From contig CADWAF010003093.1 of NCBI GenBank assembly GCA_902984215.1, forward strand, positions 1 through 15,157: DNA of 15,157 nucleotides, written 5' to 3'. This document shows, one piece after another, positions 1-8,900 of the stretch (its first letter is position 1; each line of letters opens with the position of its first letter). The notes under the pieces were generated by a model, which did not search any database, was not told the origin of the DNA, and was given only the letters and a program-made list of their open reading frames with translations. The position numbers were made by a program, and so were the translations under genes. The stretch is from Willaertia magna. Taxonomy: Eukaryota; Heterolobosea; Eutetramitea; Acrasida; Naegleriidae.

Positions 1-750
1 TTTGCAGTTAATGATTATTAATGATAAATAAAATAAAAAAAACAAATATTTAATTTGTTTAACTATAATTTCAATAATTGATTAAAGAAATATATATTAA
101 GAAAATTATAATAGTGATTGAGATAATAAAAATTTAATATTATTTAATTTTTATTCTTGTTTTCAATAATTTTATTTTAATAGTTTTTATTTTTAATAAT
201 AAATAAAAAAATTTAAATATAAAAAATTTTAATCTTTTTATTATATATTAAGATTAAAATTTTTTATATTCAAATTACTTTATCTTTTAAATTTTAAAAA
301 AATTAAGAAATATTTTATTGTATATTAATATTTTTTATATAATATTGAAAAAAAAATTAATTAATATTTAGTCATCTTTTATGATATTAAATTTATTTTT
401 TAAGTTATTGTTATTTTTTAATTTAAATAAAAAAATAATTTTGTTTACATACTTTATAATAATTTTCTTTCTACATAATTTACAAATAAAATATAAATAT
501 CATTGTATTTCTCTTTAAAAAATTATTTAATAATTAAGTTAATATTTATGTTAAATATAAATTTTTTAGGTTTTATAATATTTTAAATTATGTTTTGATA
601 CAGTAAAATTTTAATAATTTTTTTATTAAAAGAGTAAAATTATTAAATTAAATTGTTTAAATAGACTATAAATTTATTTTGATTATTCTATTTTTTGTTA
701 TTTAATATATAATAAATAAATTTGTTTTTATATTTTAAAATTTTAAAACC
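1..750. other. AT-rich gene-free region
   Basis: This stretch is almost entirely A and T, with homopolymer runs and frequent stops in all frames. I see no supported gene in it. It resembles intergenic DNA of AT-rich amoebae, and the only clear structure is the inverted repeat at 210-276. The word gttaatgatt at 7-16 also occurs at 12686-12695, and its reverse complement at 12580-12589, but such short AT-rich words may recur by chance. Confidence 0.7.
210..276. repeat. Long AT-rich inverted repeat (27-bp arms)
   Basis: The arms are 210-236 and 250-276, separated by 13 bases. They are reverse complements with a single mismatch near the outer end (A in the left arm where G would be expected). 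The core of the left arm is aaaaaattttaatctt. A transcript would form a long hairpin. No element ends or target-site duplication can be identified, so it could be a small MITE-like element, a transcription-end hairpin or a structure tolerated in AT-rich DNA. Confidence 0.75.
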
Positions 751-894
751 TTAATTTGTTTCTAAGGTAAACCTTAGTAAAATATTATCATCTTTCAGAT
801 TTTTATCCTAAATATCATATAATTTCTTTTTTTCCATCTTAGCCTTAATATATTCCTCAAAAACGAGTCCTAGGTTGTTGGCAGATGTCGCATT
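751..894 (-). pseudogene. Possible coding relic upstream of the protease gene
   Basis: Read on the minus strand, this stretch gives an almost open frame of 48 codons with one internal TAG (complement of 808-810) and a final TAA at 753-751. The first part reads ATSANNLGLVFEEYIKAKME and continues lysine-rich; the part after the stop is LRFTLETN-like. Base composition is visibly less AT-rich than the preceding 750 bases. There is no ATG and no recognised family. It could equally be the promoter and 5' UTR of the protease gene, so the call is weak. Confidence 0.2.
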
Positions 895-943
895 TTAACT
901 ACAAAGTTTTAAAGTTTTAAAGTTTTAAAGTTTTAACTACAAA
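894..943. repeat. Four 8-bp tandem units flanked by a 13-bp direct repeat
   Basis: The unit aaagtttt occurs four times back to back at 903-934. It is bracketed by ttttaactacaaa at 894-906 and again at 931-943. The array ends three bases before the ATG of the protease gene, so it lies in its 5' UTR or core promoter. Replication slippage is the simplest origin. Confidence 0.85.
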
Positions 944-946
944 AAA

Positions 947-2230
947 ATGAGAGATACCAGAACAATTTGTGAAGTAATTTCTCAATTTGACCGCAAAAGC
1001 CGTCGTGTAGTGAACGTTTCTATGCTTCTGGTAACAAAAGAAGAAGAAATATTCCTTACTGCAAAACCAAATTTAGATACTGCAACTTCTGTTGCTCTTA
1101 ATAACAAGCAAGATTCATTAATAACAGCTGCAAAGGGAGTTGTTAGAGTTACCCAAAAACAGAGCTTACACTCAGGAACAGGCTTTTATTTGACTCCAGA
1201 AATTGTTGCAACTAATGGACATGTTTTAAATGATTTAGATCCCTCCGAATCCATGATATATTGGGGAAATGCAAGAGTAAGTGATATGGGCTTAGCATTT
1301 GATCAGCTAGTTAAGAAGGAAATTGCTGTTGAGGAATGTATTTTGGCAGGACACGGACAGAATTTCAAAAACGGTCAAGCTAAAAGACCACCAGTTGTTT
1401 ACTTCGACGACAACGATTTACAAAAAGAGGCTGCTAATGACCCAGTTTTAGGATTAAAAGGTGATTATGATCTCTTTGACTTTGCAATACTTAAGGTAAC
1501 TCCCATTTCAAGGTTCAACAACGTTTTGTTTATCCCTTCAGCAGAAAAACTTGTAACTAATGATCATATTGCAGTTTTAGGATATCCAGGCCATGAAGAT
1601 TTGAATCAAGATCATTACAAAGGTTGTCAAATGGGTTTCAGTACTGCGTACATTGGTTGGACTCCAGAGTTTGAAAAACAAAAACGTGCTTTTGGAGGTT
1701 TTGGGCGTCTTTGTGCCAATTTTGGATATGTACTTCCACAGTATAAGGAAAACTCTACAAGTGGATTATGGGAACAAGTAGGACAAGAAGATAAAAGATT
1801 TATCGTTTCAAACGAAAATGTCTTCAATGGGAGTTCTGGTAGTCCATTAATTAAAGTAAATTCATGTTATTCCCCAGAAAAGATTGATTGTTACAGTTTT
1901 GTTCCATTTAATGCAATTCACTTCTCAGGAGAATTTGTGAGATGCAGTCAGTGTTTAAAGGAATCAAAATTATTAGGAAACGTCGAGAATGTAAGTCGTC
2001 CCTATATTAGTTGGGAACAATGGAAGTTTTGCAGTATTTGCCAAAATGAAAACACATATGACAATTCTAGAGCATTTGCCTATAACAGCTCTATTTCAGT
2101 GAATCACCCTCTCTTCGTTAAAGCCTATGTTGCTTTTATTCTTCCAGAAATTGTAAAGTTGACAAATAATCAACTACCTTCAGCCTTAAAGGATTGGCTT
2201 GCCGAACATAAAGTTTCTGGTTACTTTTAA
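947..2230 (+). CDS. Trypsin-like (PA-clan) serine protease with two CxxC pairs
   Basis: An unspliced 427-residue protein. A trypsin-fold core is shown by the three catalytic positions in order: histidine in ATNGHVL (H92), aspartate in LFDFAILKV (D178) and serine in NGSSGSPL (S297, in the GxSG position). The motif HSGTGFYL just before H92 matches the start of Trypsin_2/DegP-like domains. There is no signal peptide or membrane segment, so a cytosolic or nuclear location is inferred. After the active serine come two CxxC pairs (C333/C336 and C362/C365), which look like a small zinc-binding insert. No PDZ domain is visible. The start is preceded by seven A residues, the usual context here. The substrate is unknown. 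The family call is firm at fold level, not at subfamily level. Confidence 0.85.
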   Translation: MRDTRTICEVISQFDRKSRRVVNVSMLLVTKEEEIFLTAKPNLDTATSVALNNKQDSLITAAKGVVRVTQKQSLHSGTGFYLTPEIVATNGHVLNDLDPSESMIYWGNARVSDMGLAFDQLVKKEIAVEECILAGHGQNFKNGQAKRPPVVYFDDNDLQKEAANDPVLGLKGDYDLFDFAILKVTPISRFNNVLFIPSAEKLVTNDHIAVLGYPGHEDLNQDHYKGCQMGFSTAYIGWTPEFEKQKRAFGGFGRLCANFGYVLPQYKENSTSGLWEQVGQEDKRFIVSNENVFNGSSGSPLIKVNSCYSPEKIDCYSFVPFNAIHFSGEFVRCSQCLKESKLLGNVENVSRPYISWEQWKFCSICQNENTYDNSRAFAYNSSISVNHPLFVKAYVAFILPEIVKLTNNQLPSALKDWLAEHKVSGYF

Positions 2231-2361
2231 CATGGGTGGCCATCGGTCCGCTAAAACTGCCTACAAATGAGTTCTTGAGGTGGACAAGATTTTTTAGTGC
2301 TGCCCTTCTAAGGAGAGTTCAAGAAAGAAAAAAATTGGCTATTGAGCACCCAAAGTTTTGA
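2212..2361 (+). other. Unexplained open stretch after the protease gene
   Basis: In the +1 frame relative to the protease, an open frame runs from 2212, through the protease stop, to TGA at 2359-2361. It includes the peptide WVAIGPLKLPTNEFLRWTRF and ends in LAIEHPKF. Its composition is clearly less AT-rich than a normal spacer. A start codon is absent, apart from an ATG in a different frame at 2232. It could be an alternative C terminus exposed by a frameshift, a terminal exon, a remnant or simply a 3' UTR. Confidence 0.25.
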
Positions 2362-2497
2362 TATTACTTTGTATTGTTTTTTTCTTTGGGATTGTTTTAC
2401 TAAATTTTTAGTTTATTTATTTGAAAATTTAATGTTGTTTCTTTAAAAACATATACGTGTTGTGTAGTAAAAAAAGAGAAAAAATTTTACAAAAAGA

Positions 2498-2812
2498 ATG
2501 AATTCAATTAATGGAAAAAACGGGAAACTGTATGTTACTCATTATAATAAAATTTTAGATTTCTCTAAATCTATTACTAATATAAATAACATTCAATTTA
2601 AATTACTTACTAAGCCTAAAAGAATATCTAATGATATTCAAATTGAAGAAAATAATCGAAAGTCTTTAATTACCAATAAAGAAGTACCAAATAGTACTTT
2701 AAAATGTTTAAGTATTTCATTTTCTAAGATATCTTATCTAATAGGTAGTAAAAAAGACATTATTCACAGTAATCAAAAATTTGAAGAAATTTATAAAAAT
2801 AAGTTAAACTAA
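2498..2812 (+). CDS. Small hypothetical protein
   Basis: A 104-residue reading frame beginning in the A-rich context acaaaaagaATG. The product is rich in lysine, asparagine, isoleucine and serine, has no signal peptide or membrane helix, and matches no family that I recognise. A run of 104 sense codons is unusual in spacer DNA this AT-rich, and the start context agrees with the neighbouring genes; this is the support for a real gene. It is followed directly by an AT-rich spacer. It may also be the 5' exon of a spliced gene whose 3' part is the open stretch at 3008-3121, but I can find no convincing donor site near its end. Confidence 0.45.
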   Translation: MNSINGKNGKLYVTHYNKILDFSKSITNINNIQFKLLTKPKRISNDIQIEENNRKSLITNKEVPNSTLKCLSISFSKISYLIGSKKDIIHSNQKFEEIYKNKLN

Positions 2813-2995
2813 TAAAGTTTTTTTCAAAAATGAGTTCTAATGATTACAATAAAAAAAATTTTGTTTGCTTTGAATGTTATAATATTTGGTTAAATAAATT
2901 AAATATTATTAAGAATGATATAAAATAAATTATATTTTTGAAAATTAAATATTATATTTAATTAGTTTATTAAGTACTTATATAGTATTATTTTA

Positions 2996-3121
2996 TAGAT
3001 TAATATTGCAGTTAAATGTGCTGTATTGATAAATAAGTATTTAACGGTCTCCATTTCAACAGACCAAGTTGTAGAAGGTTGCTTGTCTGGAAATGTGGAA
3101 CGCATTTTTGATGACTTTTAA
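2996..3121 (+). other. Possible 3'-terminal exon or gene remnant just before the CBS gene
   Basis: The sequence ttttatag ending at 2998 looks like a splice acceptor. From there an open frame runs to TAA at 3119-3121. It contains VEGCLSGNVERIFDDF at its end and has visibly higher complexity than the flanking AT-rich spacer. It stops only eight bases before the ATG of the CBS gene and is in a different frame. No matching donor upstream is convincing. If real, it would be the last exon of an upstream gene abutting the next; otherwise it is a remnant or the 5' UTR of the CBS gene. Confidence 0.25.
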
Positions 3122-3129
3122 ATAAAAAA

Positions 3130-4200
3130 ATGCCAAACCAAAAAATCTTTAAACTTTTAAGCGAAACTAGGGTTGTTGATGTAGCCAAACCAACAGAATT
3201 AGTTACTTTTAATTTTGATGATAAATTACATGATGTTTTACAAGTATGTATATTTGAAATATTAATAATTTTTATATTTTTTGTAGAAATTAATGCAAAG
3301 CGGAATTGTTTCTGCTCCTGTATTAAAAGGAAATGAATGTATTGGTCTTATTGATATTTTAGATGTTTTAGCCTTCTTAGTGGATTTATTTAGTGAACAT
3401 ACCCACGGAAATGATATTATCTCTCGATTAAAAACTGCTTCTCAATTCCAAGGTAAGTTCTTTCCACAATTTCAACAATAAATTTTCCAAACAAACAAAT
3501 ACAGATCAAAAGATTGGAGATATCACTAACTTTGATCATAATCCATTCACTCCAATTAATCAAGATAAATCATTATATGATGCTTGTTGTATTTTAGTTA
3601 AAGAAAAATCTCATCGTTGTCCTGTTTTAGATAATGATGGTAAAATGGTTTCTATTCTTACTCAAGCACAAATTGTTAACTTTTTAGCTTTACATTTACA
3701 TGATTTAGAAGAATTAGGTCATCAAAAGGTTGGAAATTTAAATTTAGGTACTTCTTTTGTTGTTACTTGTGGTAAACAAGAGAGAACTATTGATTGTTTT
3801 AAAAAGATGCAACAACACAAAGTTTCTGGTTTGCCAGGTAAGTATCTTTTATTGTTTATGTACCGGTAGATTTTTATTAATAATTTTAGTTGTTGACGCT
3901 ACTGGAATTTTAATTGGAAATTTATCCGCTAGAGATATTAAAGCACTTAATTTAAATAATTTATCTAGTTCGTTACATCAAGGTGTTAATAACTTTGTTA
4001 GTTATATAAGAGAACAATCATTTAATGAATCACATCCTGCAATTTCATGTTCTGAAGAAACTGAATTAAATTTTGTTATTGGAAGACTTGCAGCAAATAG
4101 AATTCACAGAATGTATGTTTGTGACAAACAATTACATCCAATCAAAGTTATTTCTTTAAGAGACATTATTGCTTATGTAGTAGAAGCTAAACAACAATAA
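3130..4200 (+). CDS. Four-CBS-domain protein (AMPK-gamma/SNF4-like architecture)
   Basis: Four exons, 3130-3243, 3287-3452, 3505-3837 and 3890-4200, join to 307 residues. The introns are 43, 52 and 52 bases, with donors GTATGT, GTAAGT and GTAAGT and acceptors TAG, CAG and TAG; removing them keeps one frame through all domain boundaries. Four CBS motifs follow each other, at about residues 15-75, 94-160, 168-225 and 250-302, forming two Bateman modules that in this family bind adenosine nucleotides. The SARD and SLRD motifs in repeats 3 and 4 match the (S/T)xRD ligand-contact signature. There is no transmembrane, kinase or channel domain, so a soluble energy-sensing or regulatory subunit is likely. 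It is shorter than typical AMPK gamma subunits in amoebae, so orthology is not certain. Confidence 0.85.
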
Positions 4201-4207
4201 ATAATTT

Positions 4208-4290
4208 ATACAATAATTAATATTTAAATTTTATCAATAGTTGTTTTATTTTACAATAATTAACATTCAAATAACTATTGAAATAAAAAA
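4208..4290 (+). promoter_or_regulatory. Intergenic/promoter region with paired repeats before the YchF gene
   Basis: The 90-base spacer carries a near direct repeat (tacaataattaatattt at about 4209, tacaataattaacattc at about 4252) and a perfect 9-bp inverted pair, tcaatagtt at 4234-4242 and aactattga at 4273-4281. It must hold both the 3' end of the CBS gene and the promoter of the next gene. A regulatory role is inferred only from position. Confidence 0.35.
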
Positions 4291-5552
4291 ATGAATAAAT
4301 TGATAACTAAAAATTTTTTCACAAAAGTTAACACTAATGCTCTTGTTACAAGAAATAATAGTGAAGGTTTAATAAATCATATAACAAAAAGATATAGTAG
4401 TAAAAGAAGTGTAGGAATTGTAGGAATGCCAAATGTTGGTAAATCAACATTATTTAATGGTATGTTAAATATTTCCGATATAATCAACAGAACTACAACC
4501 AATTATTAAAAAAAGCTTTAACCGAATCCCAAAAGGCTGCAGCAGCTAACTTTCCTTTCTGTACTATTGAACCAAATGTAGGGGTATGTACAGTTCCAGA
4601 TGTGAGATTAGCGCAATTAGCAGAAAAAGCAAAAACAAAGAAAATTGTTCCAACCTACATTGAAGTAATTGATATTGCTGGTTTAATTAAAGGAGCAAGT
4701 GAAGGAAAAGGTTTAGGAAATAAGTTTTTAAGTCATGTTAGAGGTGTGAATTGTATCGCTCAAATGGTTCGTTGTTTTAAAGATGAAAATATAGCTCATG
4801 TAGAGAATACAGTTGATCCAATAAGAGATGTACAAATTATAGAATCTGAATTAATTTTAAGTGATTTAGATTTAATTGAAAGAAATAGAAAAAGAAAAGA
4901 GAATTTAGCATCAAAAGATAAATCAGATTTATTAGAAAAATGTTATAATGTTTTAATTGAAGAAAAACCTTTAAATACAATTACAAATTGGTCACAAGTA
5001 GAACTCAATATTTTAAAACAATTAAATTTATTGACAACTAAAAAGATTTTATATGTTTGTAATGTAGATGAACAAGCTATTTTATCAAATGGTAATGAAT
5101 ATACAAATGCTTTAAAGGAATATCTAAAAGAGAAAAAAGTACAAACTGTTGATCCTGTAATTGTATGTGCTCAATTAGAAAGTGAAGCTGCTCAATGTGA
5201 TCCAGAATATAGAGCTGAGATGTTAAAAGAGTATGGTTTAAAAGAGACTGGATTACAAAAGCTTGTTTTGAGTTGTTATCAATTATTAGATTTAATTACC
5301 TTTTACACTGTTGGTGTTGAAGAAACTAGAGCTTGGACTGTTACAAAGGGTTCAACAGCTCCAGAAGCTGCAAGTGAAATCCACACAGATATTCAAAAAG
5401 GTTTTATTAAGGCTGAAACATGTAATTGGCAAGACTTTTTAAATTGTGACTGTGATGAAGTAAAAGCAAAGAAGAAAGGTATCATTAGACCTGAAGGTAA
5501 GGAATACATAACACAGGATGGAGATGTTTATAATTTCAAACACAAAGGATAG
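4291..5552 (+). CDS. YchF/OLA1-family P-loop NTPase, probably mitochondrial
   Basis: Two exons, 4291-4459 and 4516-5552, separated by a 56-base GT-AG intron (4460-4515), encode 401 residues. Splicing restores the family motif STLFNALTESQ followed by ANFPFCTIEPN. G1 is GMPNVGKS at residues 45-52, G3 is DIAGL (no catalytic glutamine after it, as in HAS-type NTPases), and the G4 position reads NVDE rather than NKxD, which in this family goes with ATP preference. The C terminus is a TGS domain (RAWTVTKG to the end). About 40 basic, hydroxylated residues precede the core and end in ITKRYSS, a plausible mitochondrial processing site. The core resembles bacterial YchF more than cytosolic OLA1, which suggests an organellar copy acting on mitochondrial ribosomes or the stress response. 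The start context is AAAAAAATG. Confidence 0.92.
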
Positions 5553-5908
5553 AATAAACAAAAGATAACTGCATTATCATTGCTTATATTTATAACTTTG
5601 GACAAAAGTATAAAAAAGCGTTTTATAATTTTCATAATATTTCACAACTTTTAGGGCAAGATTGGTGAGGTACAAGGAAAGGATTAAACGAGAAAACACT
5701 GCCAATTTACCACCAAAGAACTGCAGTACTATGCATCCGTGCCTTTAATGAAAATCACAGCCCTTCATCTATCATCCCAAGTGACAACAAAAAAACACAA
5801 AAAAAAAAGAAAAATTTGGAATATAACCCAACAATCATTCATAGTCAAATCATTAATTGTGCTATTATCTATTGTGACAAAATCTAAGATCACTTTAATG
5901 ATATTAGG
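5553..5908 (+). other. Spacer with unexplained open stretch (5638-5748)
   Basis: This 356-base spacer begins AT-rich. From 5638 to TAA at 5746-5748 it holds an open plus-strand frame including RARLVRYKERIKRENTANLP and ending MHPCL. An acceptor-like cttttag ends at 5654, inside the frame. The reverse strand is also open over much of the same region, which weakens a coding call. The last 150 bases are A-rich with no recognisable gene and should contain the promoter and leader of the ABC-type gene. Confidence 0.25.
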
Positions 5909-8900
5909 ATGAAAATAATTTATTTATCTATTATTCTTTTATTTCTATCAATATATTTAAATGCTCAAACTACTGCACCTGGACCTAAATGGTGTCCAGC
6001 TTTAAGTTTATCTCAAAATTCATATTCCTTATGTTCTAATCAAAACATTGATTTAACTAAAGCATCTTGGTGTTATCAACAAAATTTCCGTTCTTCCATT
6101 CCAATTACTTTTAAAGATCCAGAGATTAAAAATTGTAAAGATGCTCGCGCCAAATGTTTTTCAAATTTTATTCAAGACGATAATTTAAAGGCTAGTTCCG
6201 AACAAAGATTATGTTTAGAAGATGTTGATTTAGATAATCCATTTTCATTTGTTAAAGAAGTAAATCAAACTGGAAAGATTTCACTTGTACAAGATGATAA
6301 ATCAATTAATTATAATAGAGTATGTTATGTAGTATATGGTGTTAAACCTATTGAATTTGGTATCTCTAATGCTGCAAAACAATATATTACTACAAAACAA
6401 GTACTATTTGTACTTACCAACACTTATGCTTTCATATTAGATATGGCCAATGAAGCGTTACTTGCATCTATTAAACTTTCCGATACTACTTTCTATTCTA
6501 GGGTAGCTCATGTTACCTCTATTCGTTTATCAGATACTAAAGCTCAAATATTTATTGGAAGTAAACAAACAATTCAACGTTTTACTATTGAATTAGAAGT
6601 AAATACAGGAAATATGAAATTTACAAATGATAGAATTTGGAATTTAATCACTGAAAAGGTTTTAACTGATGGTGATGAAATTCAACAAGTTACTTCTGTT
6701 ACTTATAATGAACCAGAAAGTACAATCAGAAGAATGGTTGTATTTTTATATGGAGATATGAAAACTACCTTTTCATCTGGTTTATTATTGATTGATTTAA
6801 ATGATGTTGTTAAACCTTTAAGAAATTGGCCTTTTGCTGCAAAGGCAACTGAACAATTAAAGATTTACGCTTTTACACAAGGAGCTTTTGATATGGCCGC
6901 AATTAATGCACAAACTACAATAGGTTGTCATAAAACTTCTTTTAGTAGAGGTTTATTATTAATTTATTCTACAAGACAAATCAGTATTGTTCAAATCCAT
7001 AATCAAATTCTTGAAAGTTTTGATATTTACAGAAAGAGTTCAATAATTTATACTCATTACGCAACTGATGAAAACATTTATGCAGTTTCTGCATTTACTG
7101 AATGTTTTGGTTCTGTTACTTACCCATCTCAAATGGTTTGGTTGAGTGTGGCATATGCCAAAACAACAGCTGACTCCTCAACTGGAACTTACAGCTCAAA
7201 TGTAGTTTTATTGAATTTAGGTGAATTTGCAAAAGTTGATATTTCAAAAGCCTTTACACTAATCTCAAATAATGCAGTTGCCTTTTATTATGCTGGATTT
7301 TATGATTTCTTAAACAATGGAGGTAATTTACCTGCAGACACTGATTTATGTTCAACTGGCTATGATTCCAAAAATTCTGTTTTCCCAAAAATGTATTCTG
7401 GAATTGGAAGTACTTGTGCCAAACGTGCTTATAGAGGACCACAAGCATTAACCCATCAAATTGCAGTACCAAAACAAATTGAAGTTGGATTTTATAGATC
7501 AGCTCAAGTTACTCCATCTATTGAGGGTGGTGATATGCCTCGTTCTTTATATCATTTACTATTTATCGCCTCTAGAGGTAGTATTGAGGTATTTTATTTC
7601 CAAGAATTGGCATGTGTAGACACTTCTAAAGACGTTGATGGTCCAACTACGAATGTTAAGTTTGAAAGAGGTAATTTATTGTATACAGATTCAAAAGTTA
7701 AGGAAATGACAGTTTCTGCCAATGGTCAACATTTATTTCTTTCTTTGTCAAAGAAGATATTTGAAATCAGTTCAAGGGAACGTTTAGTTTCAATTTGTCA
7801 ACAGTTAACTACAAACTCACCATACACTCCAGACCAAGTTAAGCAATTTTCCGAGATTTGTCGTAATGATTACCCTGAAAAGTATAGTATTTTTGATTAT
7901 ATTGGATATTTTTCAATGTGTAACTATGGTTTCAAGTGTCCAAGATTTGGTGACTTGGGTGTAATAACAACTCAACAAAACCAACAAAGTGCAGATTCTG
8001 AATTTACAACAGTTACGCCTGGTACTCATATTGTAAGACCTTTAAAAACTTATACATGTGAAAAGGGTTTTTATTGTCCTGATAATTCTGATGGCAGAAG
8101 AAGAAAATGTGCCTCAGGCATGAAATGTGACGTTGAAGGTTTGATTTCGCCAAACATGTGTCAAGTATCTGGTGATTTCTCTAAAACGTGTGAAGGTGAG
8201 GGAAATGCTAATGAAGTAACTTGTACTAAGGGAAAGATTTGCTTTAATCCCGTAAACTCCCAATATGTTTCTCCTGGTTTCTACTCCAAAAAAGCTCGTA
8301 AAGCCTTTTATTCTTGTGAATTAAGTCAATATTGTCCTTTAGGTACCAATGGTGAAGATGATGCTGGAAACAAATTAACCAATCTTTGCCCAGGAAAAAC
8401 ATTTTGTGAAACAGCAGAAGTAGCTCTTCCTACCTCTTGTGTTACTGGTGCTTTTAATGGTACTTTTATGTATTGCCCTGTTGGAAGTTATGGATCTCAA
8501 ACTCATAAGTGTCCTCAAGAATATTATTGCCCAACTGTTGACACTGCAATTCTTTGTGAGGATGGATATTACTGCCCTGAAGGAACCCAAACCCCAAATC
8601 CTTGTCCAGCAGGATATTATTGTCCAACAGCTAGTGCCATGATATTATGTCCTTTAAACTTTGCTTGTCCAGAAGGTTCTACCTCCCCTCGTCGTTGTCA
8701 ATTTTTGGCTTACTGTCCTCCTGGTTCTACTAAGGAACAAAACTTTTATTTAGGTATTCTATTATTATTAATAGTTTTAGTAGTAGTTTTACTTGCTTTC
8801 ATTGTTGTGAGATGTGTCACAATGGCATATAAAAAGAAAAAGATGAAGAAAAAGACTAGTGCTACAAAACCAAATATTCAAACTCAACAACATTTACACG

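Noticed and set aside
1..750. CRISPR array or regular repeat arrays in AT-rich regions
   Set aside because: Repeated short words are low-complexity A/T runs without constant unit and spacer lengths, and the window is eukaryotic.
1627..1827. Minus-strand open frame inside the protease gene
   Set aside because: It lies entirely within a well-supported gene on the other strand and shows no family motif; it is a shadow frame.
4486..4500. Alternative upstream acceptor (caacag) for the YchF intron
   Set aside because: Using it leads into in-frame stops, while the acceptor at 4515 restores the conserved NALTESQ sequence.
8439..8642. Plus-strand open frame inside the Cys-rich part of the ABCG-type gene
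   Set aside because: It is a frame-shifted reading of the cysteine repeats, whose correct frame shows regular CP motifs.
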